Source: Anastatus disparis | Taxonomy: Eukaryota; Arthropoda; Insecta; Hymenoptera; Eupelmidae | Direction of reading: 5' to 3' | Assembly: GCA_017163975.1 (NCBI GenBank) | Contig: JAFFSR010000362.1 | Location: 2,312,501 to 2,376,500, forward strand | Length of the DNA: 64,000 bases | In this document: positions 11,680 to 23,707 of the stretch, piece by piece | Layout of the letters: each line of letters opens with the position of its first letter | Position numbering within the stretch: the stretch's first letter is position 1 | Position numbers and translations under genes: made by a program | Notes under the pieces: model-generated | What the model was told of the DNA's origin: nothing | Seen by the model: only the letters and a program-made list of their open reading frames with translations | The model's database searches: none

Positions 11680-13380
11680 TTATTTATTGTGTTTTGATGT
11701 AAAACAAGGTAAGCAATGGTAAATATTACATTCAGTACATTTTTTGTAAGTCCTCTTGCCACAAATCCTACTGTTGATGAAATATTTTCTCTCCGAAAAA
11801 GATTCATACTTATGTTGATTGATGCTTGATTTTGTAAGGTAGTTTCCAGTAATAATCGATGCTGTATCTTTTGTTCCTATTTTTTTATCCTTGGTTGTTA
11901 AATTTTTTAAAACAGTGACATTTACAATTGATGATTGTATGAGTCGGACAAGAATGGGCCATGTCCATTTTTAGACCTAATAGGGCTTTTCAGGTTGCTG
12001 CCATGTGAATCGTGGAGATCTACACCACCCATGTACTTGTTATAGAATGTGAATGCTCTGGGAAAGTCCAAATACGCTTTACCATTCTGTTCCTTGGAAT
12101 ATCGTTTCACTGCTGCAAAAGGTCTAACACCAGGAATAGTTGAAAGGGTCGAAACTGGTTTCGAATCCATCACTGTTATGTAGTTCAAACCACTGTTTTT
12201 ATCGTGTTTTACAACGTATGTTCCTCTTGTTGATTTTCTATTGATTTCATTTTTTGTTTTTACGCGATTTGATCTAACAGTTCCTGTAGCTCTTAGCCCT
12301 ATTTTTCTCAGGTGTACCAATAAATCCGGGTTAGTAAAAAGGTTGTCAAATGTAAGGTGGTATTTCATCAATTTCTTTGACGTAAGTGTTAAAAGCAAGT
12401 CTTTAACCATTTGAAGTACTACTCGGCTATTTAGAGCGCACTTACCCAGTTTCGGATTTGTTTCAGAACCATATGAATTTGATCCCTTTCCGCAATGAAT
12501 ATCAAAATCCAAAAGAAATCCATGAACTGTACACAGGGCCCACATTTTGATTCCGAAACGATCAGGTTCGTTTTGTATATACTGTTTCAAAACCGTTCGA
12601 CCAAAGAATCTGATCATCATTTCATCAACCGATAATGATGTTGAAAAACATCTAAATTTTTTAATATTTTTTTTTGGAAATTTCAACTACTTTTCTGACG
12701 CACCAGGCTCTATCATTTGGATTAGCATCACTTTCCTTAGATAATTTGATTTTGCTCTTGATAGCGTAAAATTTATATCGTGACATGAAAGCAGCTATGG
12801 GCTCACAATGTAAGAAAAGATTTTTCGACCAATAATCCTTATGAGATTTTCTGCCATTAAACATCGATGTTATAATTATCCCAATAAAAGTATTTAGCTT
12901 TTCAACCGTAAGGTCATATCCATTCTCACAAGTAGCATGTATGATAAGTTTTTTCAATGCTTCAGAAAAGAAAGTTTCGGATAATTCTACAATAGAAGCA
13001 TTTCGAATTTCCTTTTTAAATTTGTCAGATAGCAGTAAAGTATCATCAGGATTATCATTCATGACAAATTCACCATCTATCCAATCATACTCATGGCTTG
13101 TCTCAAATTTTTCCTGATTTTCGCTATAGGCATCCAAAACTTCACTATAAGATATGCCAGGAATTGGATTTAATAAATTCGAATACTCTTCTTGCAATAC
13201 ATCTTCTTGAGCAGATGCAATAGCATCATCATCCATGGCATCTACTTCTTCAGGTTCGGAGTCTGACTCGCCCGAAGAATCGGCAGTAAGAAGGATGATT
13301 ATTCAAGAATCTTCATCTTCCTCCACGCATAAAGTTGATCTTTTTCGAGATGATTTTCATTTTTTAGCTGCAATTGACAT
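11680..13380 (-). pseudogene. piggyBac transposase, disrupted
   Basis: The natural start appears to be the ATG at 13378-13380 (MSIAAKK), giving about 566 codons to the stop at 11680-11682, a normal piggyBac length. The acidic N-terminus has two in-frame TGA codons. The open part from 13236 is followed by a frameshift near 12670. The catalytic DDE core then runs to about 11922, with SLSVDEMMIRFFGR, LTFDNLFT and the family signature YNKYMGGVDLHD. After more shifts, the C-terminal cysteine-rich domain (CGKRTYKKCTEC then CLPC) is still visible near 11690-11780. The protein would cut and paste at TTAA; this copy cannot be translated intact. Confidence 0.9.
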
Positions 13381-13808
13381 TTCTTAGGACCCTCAAAAAT
13401 TTGAACAGGGAGAAATAGAATAATGAATTTCTTTATTTTTCCAACTCTATTTCAAAGAACTGTTAAAAGATGCATAAAATAAACGTCTGCGTACTTAGTA
13501 CTATTTTCAAAAAGAATGAAAGATTTCCAATAACAGAATTTGATGGATCATGAAAAATTTGTTATTCACTTTGATGTAGATATTTCTATAATTGTGGTAC
13601 AATCATATATATGTATGGCATTTACATTGCTTTACTCTAACGATACTCGCTTTTCTAAATGATTGCAAATAACAAAAATGGTTTAGAATTTTTGTTATAA
13701 AAAAGACCTGAATATTTTCGTAAGGTTTTGAGCTATGATTGCACTTTCAAAAATTATCAATTTTTTCTTATGTTGCAAAAAGTCTTTGAACCGTCGGAAA
13801 ACTCCATC

Positions 13809-14552
13809 GAATCATTGTCCGAGTGATTCTAAATACTTTTTATTCTTCTTATTTTTGGCCTAAAGTACATCATTCCCTAGTAAACTCAACAAGTAACAAT
13901 TAGATGCATAAACAATTTTTACTCAACTATGATGCATTTTACGAAGAAAATACACAAGACGAAAAGTTATTAGAATCAGTCAAAGAATGATTCTATGAAG
14001 TTTCAAGATGTTTAGAGCAATTTCTGCAAACTGTCAGAAATTAACAATTTTTAAAAGTGCAAAAATTGCTCAAAACTTACCAAGAAAATTCAGGCATGTT
14101 TTTTGATCAATTCTAAGCACTTTTTGTTCCTAGCATTTTTTTTCTAGAATGAGTGAATTTCAAAAAAAAAATTCATATGTGTTCCGGTGCACATTTTGTG
14201 GTTCAAGCGCCATTTTGAACTTGAAAAATTGCTCAAACCGAGGTTTAAACGATACTATTTACATAGTTGAATATCCTATGCTACATTTCCAGGCAAAAAA
14301 GTTATAGGCGCAACTAATTTCCTATCGGAATTCCGGATTAAAAAATTTTTAGTACCGAGAAAATTGCAATTTTCGGTGAAAAAACGTTCATAACTTTTCA
14401 AATATTGACATTAGCGGAATTTAATTGGCATATTCGGAAAGAGCACTAAATTTTACATTGAATAGGGTGGTTTTCAAATTTTTCCCGGGACTATTAACAA
14501 GGAAAAAAATAAGTTGAAAACCTGCCTGCATTTCTCGGCATTCAGGGCTGGG
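13809..14552 (-). repeat. piggyBac right long inverted repeat
   Basis: Inverted copy of 10613-11352. Its outer end has the full CCCAGCCCTGAATGCC terminus next to TTAA. Confidence 0.85.
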
Positions 14553-14579
14553 TTAAGTAGAGATTTGGTTGTATTAGTA

Positions 14580-17500
14580 ACCACCTGGACATCATCTCCA
14601 GGAAGTGACAAAAAATTTTAAATTATAATACTAAATTCACTTTCTCGAGAATGATGTTTCGTCGACCTGGAGGTCGTCCAGGTCACCTGGACATCATCTC
14701 CAAGAAGTGACAAAAAATTTTTAATTATAATACTAGATTCACTTTCTCGAGAATGATGTTTTGTCGACCTGGAGGTCATCTAGGTCACCTGGACATCATC
14801 TATAGGAAGTGACAAAAATTTATATATTTTCAATGATAATACTATATGTGTTTCCTTGTGAATGATGTTTCGTGATCCTGGAGGTCATCCTGGCCACCTG
14901 GACATCATCTCCAGGAAGTGACAAAAAATTTTTTAATTTCAATTATAATACTAGATGCACTTTCTGAATGATGTTTCGTCGACCTAGAGGTTGTCCAGGT
15001 CACCTGGACATCATCTTCAGGAAGTGATAAAAATGTACGTTAATTTGTAATTAATGTATTCAAGCGTCTACTGAAAAATCGTGTTACGATTAATTAAACA
15101 TAAAAAAATTAATTGAACATAAATGTTTAATTTAATTAAACATTTTATCAAATTTTGTTCACTTTCTAATTTTTTTGTCTTGAATATTTAATTGTCTACA
15201 ATTTCTTTATAAATTTTAAAAAGATTTTTTGTTATATTTCGTATCTAGTTTTATAGAGTTATACAAAAGTTATATATAATCATTTTCAGATACAAACTAT
15301 ATCCAGTAAACTATATCGAGTACTTCCGTATTTAATTCATTCTTTTTGATATGAAGTTCGTAATCTTTCAAACTATTAAATAAATATACAATTTTGGCTG
15401 AAGAAAGTTTAGAAATCAATCAAGTAATCGTCGAGTATTACTTTATTCAATTCATTCTTTTTAATAAAAAGGAATGAAATTGACATTGATTAATAAGCTC
15501 TTTTGTTTCAACTTTTTTAAATAATATAAAATTCATAAAAATACCATTAAACTATTTTTTTATTTTATAATTTTATCAAATTTCTTGAAATTTTTTGAAT
15601 ATTATAACTGTTAATTTTGTTTTTAATCATTGTTCAAATTGATAAATACTATTTAATCTTTATTATTACTTTTAAAAAAGTATATTTTAGGCGAGTTCAG
15701 GTATTGAATAGTATAGTATTCTTTAGAACATTTTTTCTAAATATTTTATTTTACCCAATACATAATATTTTTTTATTTTAGCTTTCGAAAGTACTGAAAT
15801 ATCATCATCAAGTTTATACTTTTTATTTGATTTATCTTTAGTTTTTGCTTAAGAAAGTTTTGAAATCAATCAAGCAATCGTCGAGTACTTCCGTATTAAT
15901 TCATTCTTTTTAATATGAAGTTCATAATATGAATAATATGAAATTCATAAAATATTTACAGTTTTGGCTAAAGAAAGTTTCGAAATCAATCAAGCAATCG
16001 TCGAGTACTTCTGTATTCAATTCATTTTTTTTAAAGCTTTTTTTAGAGCTTTAAAACATATTAAATTTTACTAAATATCTACAAAATAACTTGCCAGGCC
16101 CATAGATTAATAGTTCATGGTGTAATTGATAATTTTAAAGTTTTTATAGTAAAAAAAAGCGAAAGAAAACTAAGAATATTGAATTCTCTGCGTTACATAA
16201 CATCACATATAAAAAAAATAATTTTTGAGCACAAAATAGATTTTTATTTATTGTAATAGGATGTATTTTTGTTCTTTATCTTTGAATGTATATGTATTTA
16301 TTAAATTCATATTTTAAACTGTTATTTAACACACGTGAATTAGCTAACAATTAAATTATAAACCAGTACACATTAACATTGAGCATTTCACCAACAAAAT
16401 ATTAATCTACGGGCCTGGCAAGTTATTTTGTAGATATTTAGTAAAATTTAATATGTTTTAAAGCTCTAAAAAAAGCTTTAAAAAAAATGAATTGAATACA
16501 GAAGTACTCGACGATTGCTTGATTGATTTCGAAACTTTCTTTAGCCAAAACTGTAAATATTTTATGAATTTCATATTATTCATATTATGAACTTCATATT
16601 AAAAAGAATGAATTAATACGGAAGTACTCGACGATTGCTTGATTGATTTCAAAACTTTCTTAAGCAAAAACTAAAGATAAATCAAATAAAAAGTATAAAC
16701 TTGATGATGATATTTCAGTACTTTCGAAAGCTAAAATAAAAAAATATTATGTATTGGGTAAAATAAAATATTTAGAAAAAATGTTCTAAAGAATACTATA
16801 CTATTCAATACCTGAACTCGCCTAAAATATACTTTTTTAAAAGTAATAATAAAGATTAAATAGTATTTATCAATTTGAACAATGATTAAAAACAAAATTA
16901 ACAGTTATAATATTCAAAAAATTTCAAGAAATTTGATAAAATTATAAAATAAAAAAATAGTTTAATGGTATTTTTATGAATTTTATATTATTTAAAAAAA
17001 GTTGAAACAAAAGAGCTTATTAATCAATGTCAATTTCATTCCTTTTTATTAAAAAGAATGAATTGAATAAAGTAATACTCGACGATTACTTGATTGATTT
17101 CTAAACTTTCTTCAGCCAAAATTGTATATTTATTTAATAGTTTGAAAGATTACGAACTTCATATCAAAAAGAATGAATTAAATACGGAAGTACTCGATAT
17201 AGTTTACTGGATATAGTTTGTATCTGAAAATGATTATATATAACTTTTGTATAACTCTATAAAACTAGATACGAAATATAACAAAAAATCTTTTTAAAAT
17301 TTATAAAGAAATTGTAGACAATTAAATATTCAAAACAAAAAAAATTAGAAAGTGAACAAAATTTGATAAAATGTTTAATTAAATTAAACATTTATGTTCA
17401 ATTAATTTTTTTATGTTTAATTAATCGTAACACGATTTTTCAGTAGACGCTTGAATACATTAATTACAAATTAACGTACATTTTTATCACTTCCTGAAGA

Positions 17501-18825
17501 TGATGTCCAGGTGACCTGGACAACCTCTAGGTCGACGAAACATCATTCAGAAAGTGCATCTAGTATTATAATTGAAATTAAAAAATTTTTTGTCACTTCC
17601 TGGAGATGATGTCCAGGTGGCCAGGATGACCTCCAGGATCACGAAACATCATTCACAAGGAAACACATATAGTATTATCATTGAAAATATATAAATTTTT
17701 GTCACTTCCTATAGATGATGTCCAGGTGACCTAGATGACCTCCAGGTCGACAAAACATCATTCTCGAGAAAGTGAATCTAGTATTATAATTAAAAATTTT
17801 TTGTCACTTCTTGGAGATGATGTCCAGGTGACCTGGACGACCTCCAGGTCGACGAAACATCATTCTCGAGAAAGTGAATTTAGTATTATAATTTAAAATT
17901 TTTTGTCACTTCCTGGAGATGATGTCCAGGTGGCCAGGATGGCCTCCAGGATCACGAAATATCATTCACAAGGAAACACATCTAGTATTTTCATTGGAAA
18001 TATATAAATTTTTTGTCACTTCTTGGAGATGATGTCCAGGTGACCTGGACGACCTCCAGGTCGACAAAACATCATTCTCGAGAAAGTGAATCTAGTATTA
18101 TAATTAAAAATTTTTTGTCACTTCTTGGAGATGATGTCCAGGTGACCTGGACGACCTCCAGGTCGACGAAACATCATTCTCGAGAAAGTGAATCTAGTAT
18201 TATAATTTAAAATTTTTTGTCACTTCTTGGAGATGATGTCCAGGTGGCCAGGATGGCCTCCAGGATCACGAAACATCATTCACAAGGAAACACATCTAGT
18301 ATTTTCATGGGAAATATATAAATTTTTTGTCACTTCTTGGAGATGATGTCCAGGTGACCTGGACGACCTCCAAGTCGACGAAACATCATTCTCGAGAAAG
18401 TGAATCTAGTATTATAATTTAAAATTTTTTGTCACTTCTTGGAGATGATGTCCAGGTGGCCAGGATGGCCTCCAGGATCATGAAACATCATTCACAAGGA
18501 AACACATCTAGTATTTTCATGGGAAATATATAAATTTTTTGTCACTTCTTGGAGATGATGTCCAGGTGACCTGGACGACCTCCAAGTCGACGAAACATCA
18601 TTCTCGAGAAAGTGAATCTAGTATTATAATTTAAAATTTTTTGTCACTTCTTAGAGATGATGTCCAGGTGGCCAGGATGGCCGCCAGGATCATGAAACAT
18701 CATCCACGAGGAAATACATTTAGTATTATAATTGGAAATATATACATTTTTGTCATTTCCTGTAGATGATGTTTAGGTGAGTTGGAGGACCTCCGGGTCG
18801 ACGAAACATCATTCACAAGAAAGGG
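14580..18825. repeat. giant palindrome with satellite-built ends (foldback-like)
   Basis: The left arm 14580-16111 and right arm 16401-17932 are inverted copies about 1.53 kb long, with no net length difference and almost no mismatches in the parts I compared. They are separated by a 289-bp unique spacer (16112-16400). The outer 460 bp of each arm consists of satellite monomers; the inner kilobase is unique AT-rich sequence. On the right the satellite continues for about nine more monomers to 18825. The structure recalls foldback elements with tandem repeats in long inverted ends, but no transposase or target duplication is visible, so an inverted duplication is equally possible. Confidence 0.85.
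17488..18825. repeat. satellite of alternating 102-bp (A) and 110-bp (B) monomers
   Basis: Units start with GTCACTTCYTGGAGATGATG. The A type continues with GTGACCTGGACGACC and contains TCTCGAGAAAGTG. The B type has GTGGCCAGGATGGCC and CACAAGGAAACAC. Starts near 17803, 17905, 18015, 18117, 18219, 18329, 18431, 18541, 18643 and 18752 give spacings of 102 or about 110. The stretch 18117-18752 runs as A-B-A-B-A-B, a 212-bp higher-order unit. A 65-codon open frame over two A units is only a by-product of the repeat. Confidence 0.9.
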
Positions 18826-19394
18826 TTTAGTTGATAATAAAAAAATCATACTATGTTAGAATTATAGAATACGTTTATACGAAAATATTATTTTAATTAT
18901 AAGTATAATTAAATAATTTCCGTATTCGTACCCTGACTCGCCGTCGATATATATACTATAGCATGATATACTAACTTGAATACAAACCGCATGCACCATA
19001 CTAACTACTATACTATAGCCGAAAAACATAAAAAATATGCTCATAGCTCTCCTACAATATTAAAGTGTGACGTCACAGGCTGGAAACAAAAATTGAAGGG
19101 CTGATGACGAAGAAGAATTTTCATAACGCGAAATCGACACTTTAAAATTTTAGATTACGTTTTCTCGAGATTGAGTAAACCGATCGTCATAAAACTTTTT
19201 TTAAATTAAAGATAAAATAAAAATCTTTCATTATCAATTTGTATTTATAAAATATATGAATGCATTTTCAAAAGATTCTATTTTAAAATTTTCGACACTC
19301 TAATTCAAAGTATAAGAGGAGCGCCTCGACGTTTTCGTATTCGTACCTTAACTCGCCGTCGAGGCGCTGCCGCGCCTCTTGATGGTGGTACCAC
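18826..19394. other. AT-rich stretch, no gene recognised
   Basis: No coding feature. A near-identical motif, CGTATTCGTACCYTRACTCG, occurs at about 18921 and 19337, a short direct repeat of unknown meaning; the second copy adjoins the Penelope RT fragment. Confidence 0.35.
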
Positions 19395-19680
19395 CAGGTA
19401 GGATCTTTTTTTAATTTGTTTTAAAAATCGTCATCAAGTAGTTCTTGGGTTTTGTTGGGGTAATCTTTTTTGTTCACAATAACAGTTGTCTTGCCTGTGT
19501 CTGCTGGAAGTATAATGATGTTCAGGTTATTGTTAATTTCTCGTAGGACTTGTGTTTCTTTTTTGGTGAAAATGGATTTAGGGAGTTTGGTTTTGGTGAT
19601 AATGGATTTAGGGAGTTTGTTTTTGGTGAAAATATTGGCTGTTTTCCAGTGTATGTCGTTGGCTTAGAAAATTGGACCTG
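19395..19680 (-). pseudogene. Penelope-like element fragment: RT N-terminal motifs
   Basis: The minus strand encodes a segment typical of the start of Penelope reverse transcriptases: LREINNNLNIIILPAD, then TGKTTVIVNKKDY, then LLDDDF and LKKDPT. One in-frame stop follows DDDF. A local duplication near 19570-19640 repeats a KLPKSI block. The RT core is absent, so this is a short 5' fragment. It has the same orientation as the GIY-YIG fragment at 1.4-2.05 kb. Confidence 0.7.
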
Positions 19681-20600
19681 AAATTCCTCTTCATAACATT
19701 AATAAATAATAAATACTAAAATTTGGTCCAATTTTTATTGCTCCATAACTTTGGAGAAAAATAATATTTTATATATTATAACCACTGTTTATAAAGAGTG
19801 TGAAATCAATTTTCATTCGAAAAAGTTTTAAGCTTTTAGTTATTAAGGGGATGTAACAGGGTAAATTGATTTATACATAGTTACCGACATTGCAGTTTTC
19901 CAAGTTTTTAATGTTTATTCAAGAATTTTCCGAAATATCTCTATATTAGGCTTTTTATTAGTAAAAATGGAAGGCTGTAATATAGAGATATTTTAAAAAC
20001 TTTTGTATTAAGAAAAAAAAATTATCACAGCGTATCTTCATATGCAGCCGATTATTACAGCACATTCTAAATAGATAAAAACTTGAGAAAATGGTTATTG
20101 TTAAAAAATTTTAAAATAGAGGTGGAGACAACAATTAATAAATAAAACAGTTCATAACTTCTATAAGTATATAAAGTAATTAAAATTGAACAATTTTTAT
20201 TTGAAATTATATAGAAGGTAAACGAATTTGGAATTTATAGAGGATTTTTGATAATGTTAGCAATCAATTAAGTCAAATTAATAATTTTTCAAAAAAATAA
20301 ATATACAAAAATTTGAAAATATTGCATTTTTTGGAGTTAGATGTCTCCAATTTATGATACTTCTGGTGTTATTCACTATTAAAAACTGTTTTCTTATGTT
20401 ATTAGAGGGGTAATGTTTCATAGGGATAACATTCAACTACGAATAAACATTCATGGCATTTAATTAATTTAGATTCTTGATATTGAACTTAATTTTATAA
20501 CATAAAGTTTATATTGTTCATTTTTTTCATCAACGCACACTTATTCTGAAATTTTGGATCCGTTTGTAAGATATTTTTTGTAAATATAACTGTAGTAAAT
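19681..20600. other. AT-rich stretch, no gene recognised
   Basis: No coding frame of interest, tandem array or convincing inverted repeat is seen. Confidence 0.4.
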
Positions 20601-20609
20601 GATTATATT

Positions 20610-20721
20610 TTATTGTTTGAATGAATAAATATATTATTATAAGCATTCAGCGCTTATTATTCGCATTGCTTTCACCTGACCAGAGCGCCATTAAATAAAA
20701 ACATCGATTTGGTTCTCTTAA
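20610..20721. mobile_element. right-end remnant of the TTAA MITE family
   Basis: The stretch from the ATTATTATAAGCATT block to GATTTGGTTCTCTTAA resembles the right arm of the MITE in the copia LTR, but the terminal CGACCGC block is deleted. TTAA is at 20718-20721. No left end is found. Confidence 0.55.
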
Positions 20722-21096
20722 GTCTTTCAACTTTTTCAACAATCTTTAATTATAGTCATCAAATCATTGTTTTGTAGATATTTGTTATAACAATTATTTT
20801 GCATTTATATATTTTATTAAGATTGCCATTACTTTATTGTTCGTATTTTTTAAAATTTTATGCATAATATTTTTTTATACACAATATTTTTAGTATAAAT
20901 TTCGTCTTTATTTTCAGGCACGATCGCTATACGGAAGTGCCTTATATTTTCGACATCGCGAAAAATGTAATCCTTTAAAATATGTTATTTTATGATAAAA
21001 AACTCATTTTTATAGCAAAATAAGACTATTACGGGGCTTCCTTAAAATTTATGTATGGATGTATGTGTGTGAGAAATCAAGTTTATGAATTTGCCC
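20722..21096. other. AT-rich stretch, no gene recognised
   Basis: Nothing recognisable in either strand. Confidence 0.35.
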
Positions 21097-21657
21097 GACG
21101 AGTTTTTATCCGATCTGAATAATTCAAACGGGGAATTGTTTTAAATAATAATACAAGTAAACGTTCCTATTTTCAAAAAAATCGTTGGAAGTGTTTTTAA
21201 ATAGGCGCCTTTTAAATGGTCAAAAAATGGATGTTTGGTAATAACTTGGAAAATACGATTTTTTTTTCAAAAAGTATAAAAAATAAAAGTTATAGAATAT
21301 AAAAAAATAAATCATTTTTATATCATACATTTTTCTCTAAAGTTAATATTTTTCAAATTGTTCATGAAAAATGTTGAAATTAAAGGCTTTTTAATGATAA
21401 TTTGATAAATATTATTTAAAAAAATATATATATAGTATTAAAAAGATGTATCTTATTTTTTTCTATAAATTTTATTTAATGTACTTTTTTTCAAAATTCG
21501 TTTTTTTCAAGTTATCACCAAAAAATCATTTTTTTAACCTCTAAACGGATAACTGTTTTAAAACCGCTCGAACATTTTTTTTTTTTAATTGCCTATATTT
21601 TTTGTATTATTGTTTTAAATCATTCCCCGTCGGAATGATTCAGATCAAATAAAAACT
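21097..21657. repeat. foldback/MITE-like inverted repeat
   Basis: About 55 bp at 21097-21154 (containing ATCCGATCTGAATAATTC) is repeated in inverted form at about 21600-21657, around an AT-rich loop. Similarity continues weakly inward. No target duplication was found. Confidence 0.6.
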
Positions 21658-21692
21658 TTATACGGAACTTTACTTTTAAGCTACTGAACTAT

Positions 21693-21837
21693 AATAGTAT
21701 ATTGCACACCAAGGGAGGTAAAGTATTGGCGAGTCCATAGCACATATAATGTAATGTATGCAACCTCGAGCCAAAGGCGAGGGTGGCAAATATGAGCTAT
21801 GGGGTCGCCATTTTACCTCCCGTGGACTGTATACTAT
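21693..21837. repeat. short palindromic element
   Basis: The left end (ATAGTATATTGCACACCAAG, then GGAGGTAAA) is mirrored at the right end. The interior is also symmetrical (CCATAGC.CATAT). It is about 145 bp and comparatively GC-rich for the region. Confidence 0.6.
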
Positions 21838-22023
21838 TTTTCGCCACACCCGGGCCGAAACTATGACTTTTGTTTTTCGGCACCGGTGTAACGGCCATGG
21901 GGATCAGGTGACCGTTCAAGATTAGCTAATTGTATAGCTAGAGGTTTACTTGGTTCTTACACTAATCTAGCCAATCGTAAGCTAGCCCCTCATACGATCT
22001 ACGATAACATAAAATCATTTACC

Positions 22024-22172
22024 AAACTTGGGCTAACGAAGGATACATATGACCTCGACTAATGTTTTATAGCTTGAACAGCAGTCAGTCTCGGGCTAAA
22101 GCCCTTGACCGACTACTACTCAAGCCAAAAACATTAGTATTGCTCATATAAATCCTTCGTACGCCCAAGTTG
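22024..22172. repeat. palindromic element P1
   Basis: Inverted ends AACTTGGGCNWACGAAGGAT surround a stem that closes on GACTGACTGC/TTCAAGC-type arms and a small GGGCTTTAGCCC-like centre. It shares ends and stem sequence with P2 at 22305-22472, so both belong to one family. Confidence 0.65.
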
Positions 22173-22304
22173 GGTATATAACTAATACATATGAATATAT
22201 GTATATACATATACATGGGATATTTTATGTCAATTCACATGCGCGCGCACACACACACACGCACACACACACACACAGGTATATATATATATATTAGTTA
22301 TATA

Positions 22305-22472
22305 CGTAACTTGGGAGTACGAAGGATGAATACAGGCGAGACTAAAGTGTTTGTCGCTTGAGTAGCAGTTGGTCGAGGGCGCGCGAAGCGCGCCCGAGAC
22401 TGACTGCTGCTCAAGCGACAAGCACTTTAGTCAAGCCTGGATTCAGAATCCTTCGTACTCCCAAGTTACGTA
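22305..22472. repeat. palindromic element P2
   Basis: Ends ACGTAACTTGGGAGTACGAA are perfectly mirrored. The centre GGGCGCGCGAAGCGCGCCC makes a strong hairpin tip. The element is about 168 bp, nearly a perfect palindrome and GC-rich against an AT-rich background. A 63-codon minus-strand open frame over it has no domain. Confidence 0.75.
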
Positions 22473-22728
22473 GATAAGTTTATGTCGTTGGTAGGCCGTA
22501 TGAGGAACTATAAAAATGATTTTTTAAAATTAATGATATATGTTTTATTAAAAAAAAGTAAATAATATCATTATTTACTTATTTATTTTACTTATTAACT
22601 GTTTAACTTTGAAAATTTGTTTAAACAAAACATTCTGTAAAGTTAAGATTTTATATGAATTTGTATGAGCATTGACATATCTAACGACATTCTTTTGTTT
22701 TCAGTAACCTACGAATCGATGTCACTCG

Positions 22729-22862
22729 CATCATATACGGCCATGCTGTGCGATATCTCGATCTGTCAATACTCCCTCAGGGAGTATAGAGCTGTCAGTA
22801 CTCCCTAAGGGAGTATTGACAGAGAGAATATCGTCGAGATATTAGCATGAACGTATGCAATG
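22729..22862. repeat. palindromic element P3
   Basis: Arms CATATACGGCCATGCTGTGC and its diverged mirror enclose ATATCTCGA and CTGTCAATACTCCCT blocks present in both orientations; the AGTACTCCCTWAGGGAGTA tip repeats. It is flanked at distance by inverted copies of TTATGTCGTYGTAGGCCGT (22477 and 22895), suggesting nesting in a larger element. Confidence 0.6.
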
Positions 22863-22922
22863 CCTATACAAATTTAGCGTGGTCTATAGGTATTCCACCG
22901 AATACGGCCTACGACGACATAA

Positions 22923-22953
<31 letters not shown>

Positions 22954-23160
22954 GGACGTTTTATGTGAATTTTTCACATATATATTAATATATCTTTGGG
23001 ACAGTTCATGTTATCTCGCATACATACACGCACATACGTCCAGGTTTAGATATATGTCATGTCAACTCGCTTGCATATGCAGAGGTTTATATGTATATAT
23101 GAAACATTTCATGTCAAGTAACCAATATACTCAGTTATATATATATATATAGTCGTAAGC

Positions 23161-23540
23161 GTTTTGCAGTCCTGAGTATTCTCCTGCTCCCTTATCCTCT
23201 TATTAAATAATGCCTTAAATCTGATCGTTAATGGCTAGTTTTATGTATTTATAGAAAACTTTTCCCCCCTTCGTGATCAGCCATTGGACATCCCTAATCA
23301 TATTTCTGACCTATTTTTATATTCTCTTTTTATTATAGCTATATCGTATTGTGATTTATTTTTTATATGATTGGATTTTTTTTATAATTTCCAATACTAA
23401 AGGAGATATATTAAATGAAATTCTCTTTTACCGCATTCACAGAATAAAAGTTCATAATAATATATCATTCTTATATTATAAAAATATTTCTATAATAGTA
23501 TTAGAATAATAAAAATGATAATTAGGTATTATTGCTAATC
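23161..23540. other. AT-rich stretch, no gene recognised
   Basis: No coding frame, tandem repeat or inverted repeat can be supported. Confidence 0.35.
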
Positions 23541-23554
23541 TTTCATATTTCTAT

Positions 23555-23556
23555 CG

Positions 23557-23587
<31 letters not shown>

Positions 23588-23588
23588 G

Positions 23589-23651
<63 letters not shown>

Positions 23652-23652
23652 A
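23555..23652. repeat. (TA)n microsatellite, interrupted
   Basis: Two TA runs separated by a short AATTGAAAA spacer. Confidence 0.9.
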
Positions 23653-23707
23653 AGATATATCGCCTACACACGCCGCCGTGTATAAGAATTTTATGTGCCC
23701 TCAGTTA

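Larger units (their letters stand above)
10609..14556 (-). mobile_element. piggyBac element with long terminal inverted repeats
   Basis: TTAA lies at 10609-10612 and at 14553-14556. Arms of about 740 bp (10613-11352 and 13809-14552) are inverted copies and enclose one transposase gene. The right terminus reads CCCAGCCCTGAATGCC inward; the left starts GCTCTGAATGCC, so the expected CCCA is missing there. Length (about 3.9 kb), TTAA sites and the DDE_Tnp_1_7-type protein agree on the piggyBac superfamily. Confidence 0.9.
22170..23160. repeat. microsatellites mixed with a GGGACRTTTCATGTCAA-type motif
   Basis: Runs of (CA)n, (TA)n and (GCGCGC) alternate with diverged copies of a motif like GGGACATTTCATGTCAACTC, near 22216, 22953, 23000, 23065 and 23105. 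The same motif forms the termini of the palindromic element at 48975-50274 and the minisatellite at 37.5-37.8 kb. Confidence 0.55.

Noticed and set aside
18013..18210. 65-codon plus-strand frame with an internal perfect protein repeat
   Set aside because: It is simply two A-type satellite monomers; the 102-bp length is divisible by three, so the frame stays open by chance.
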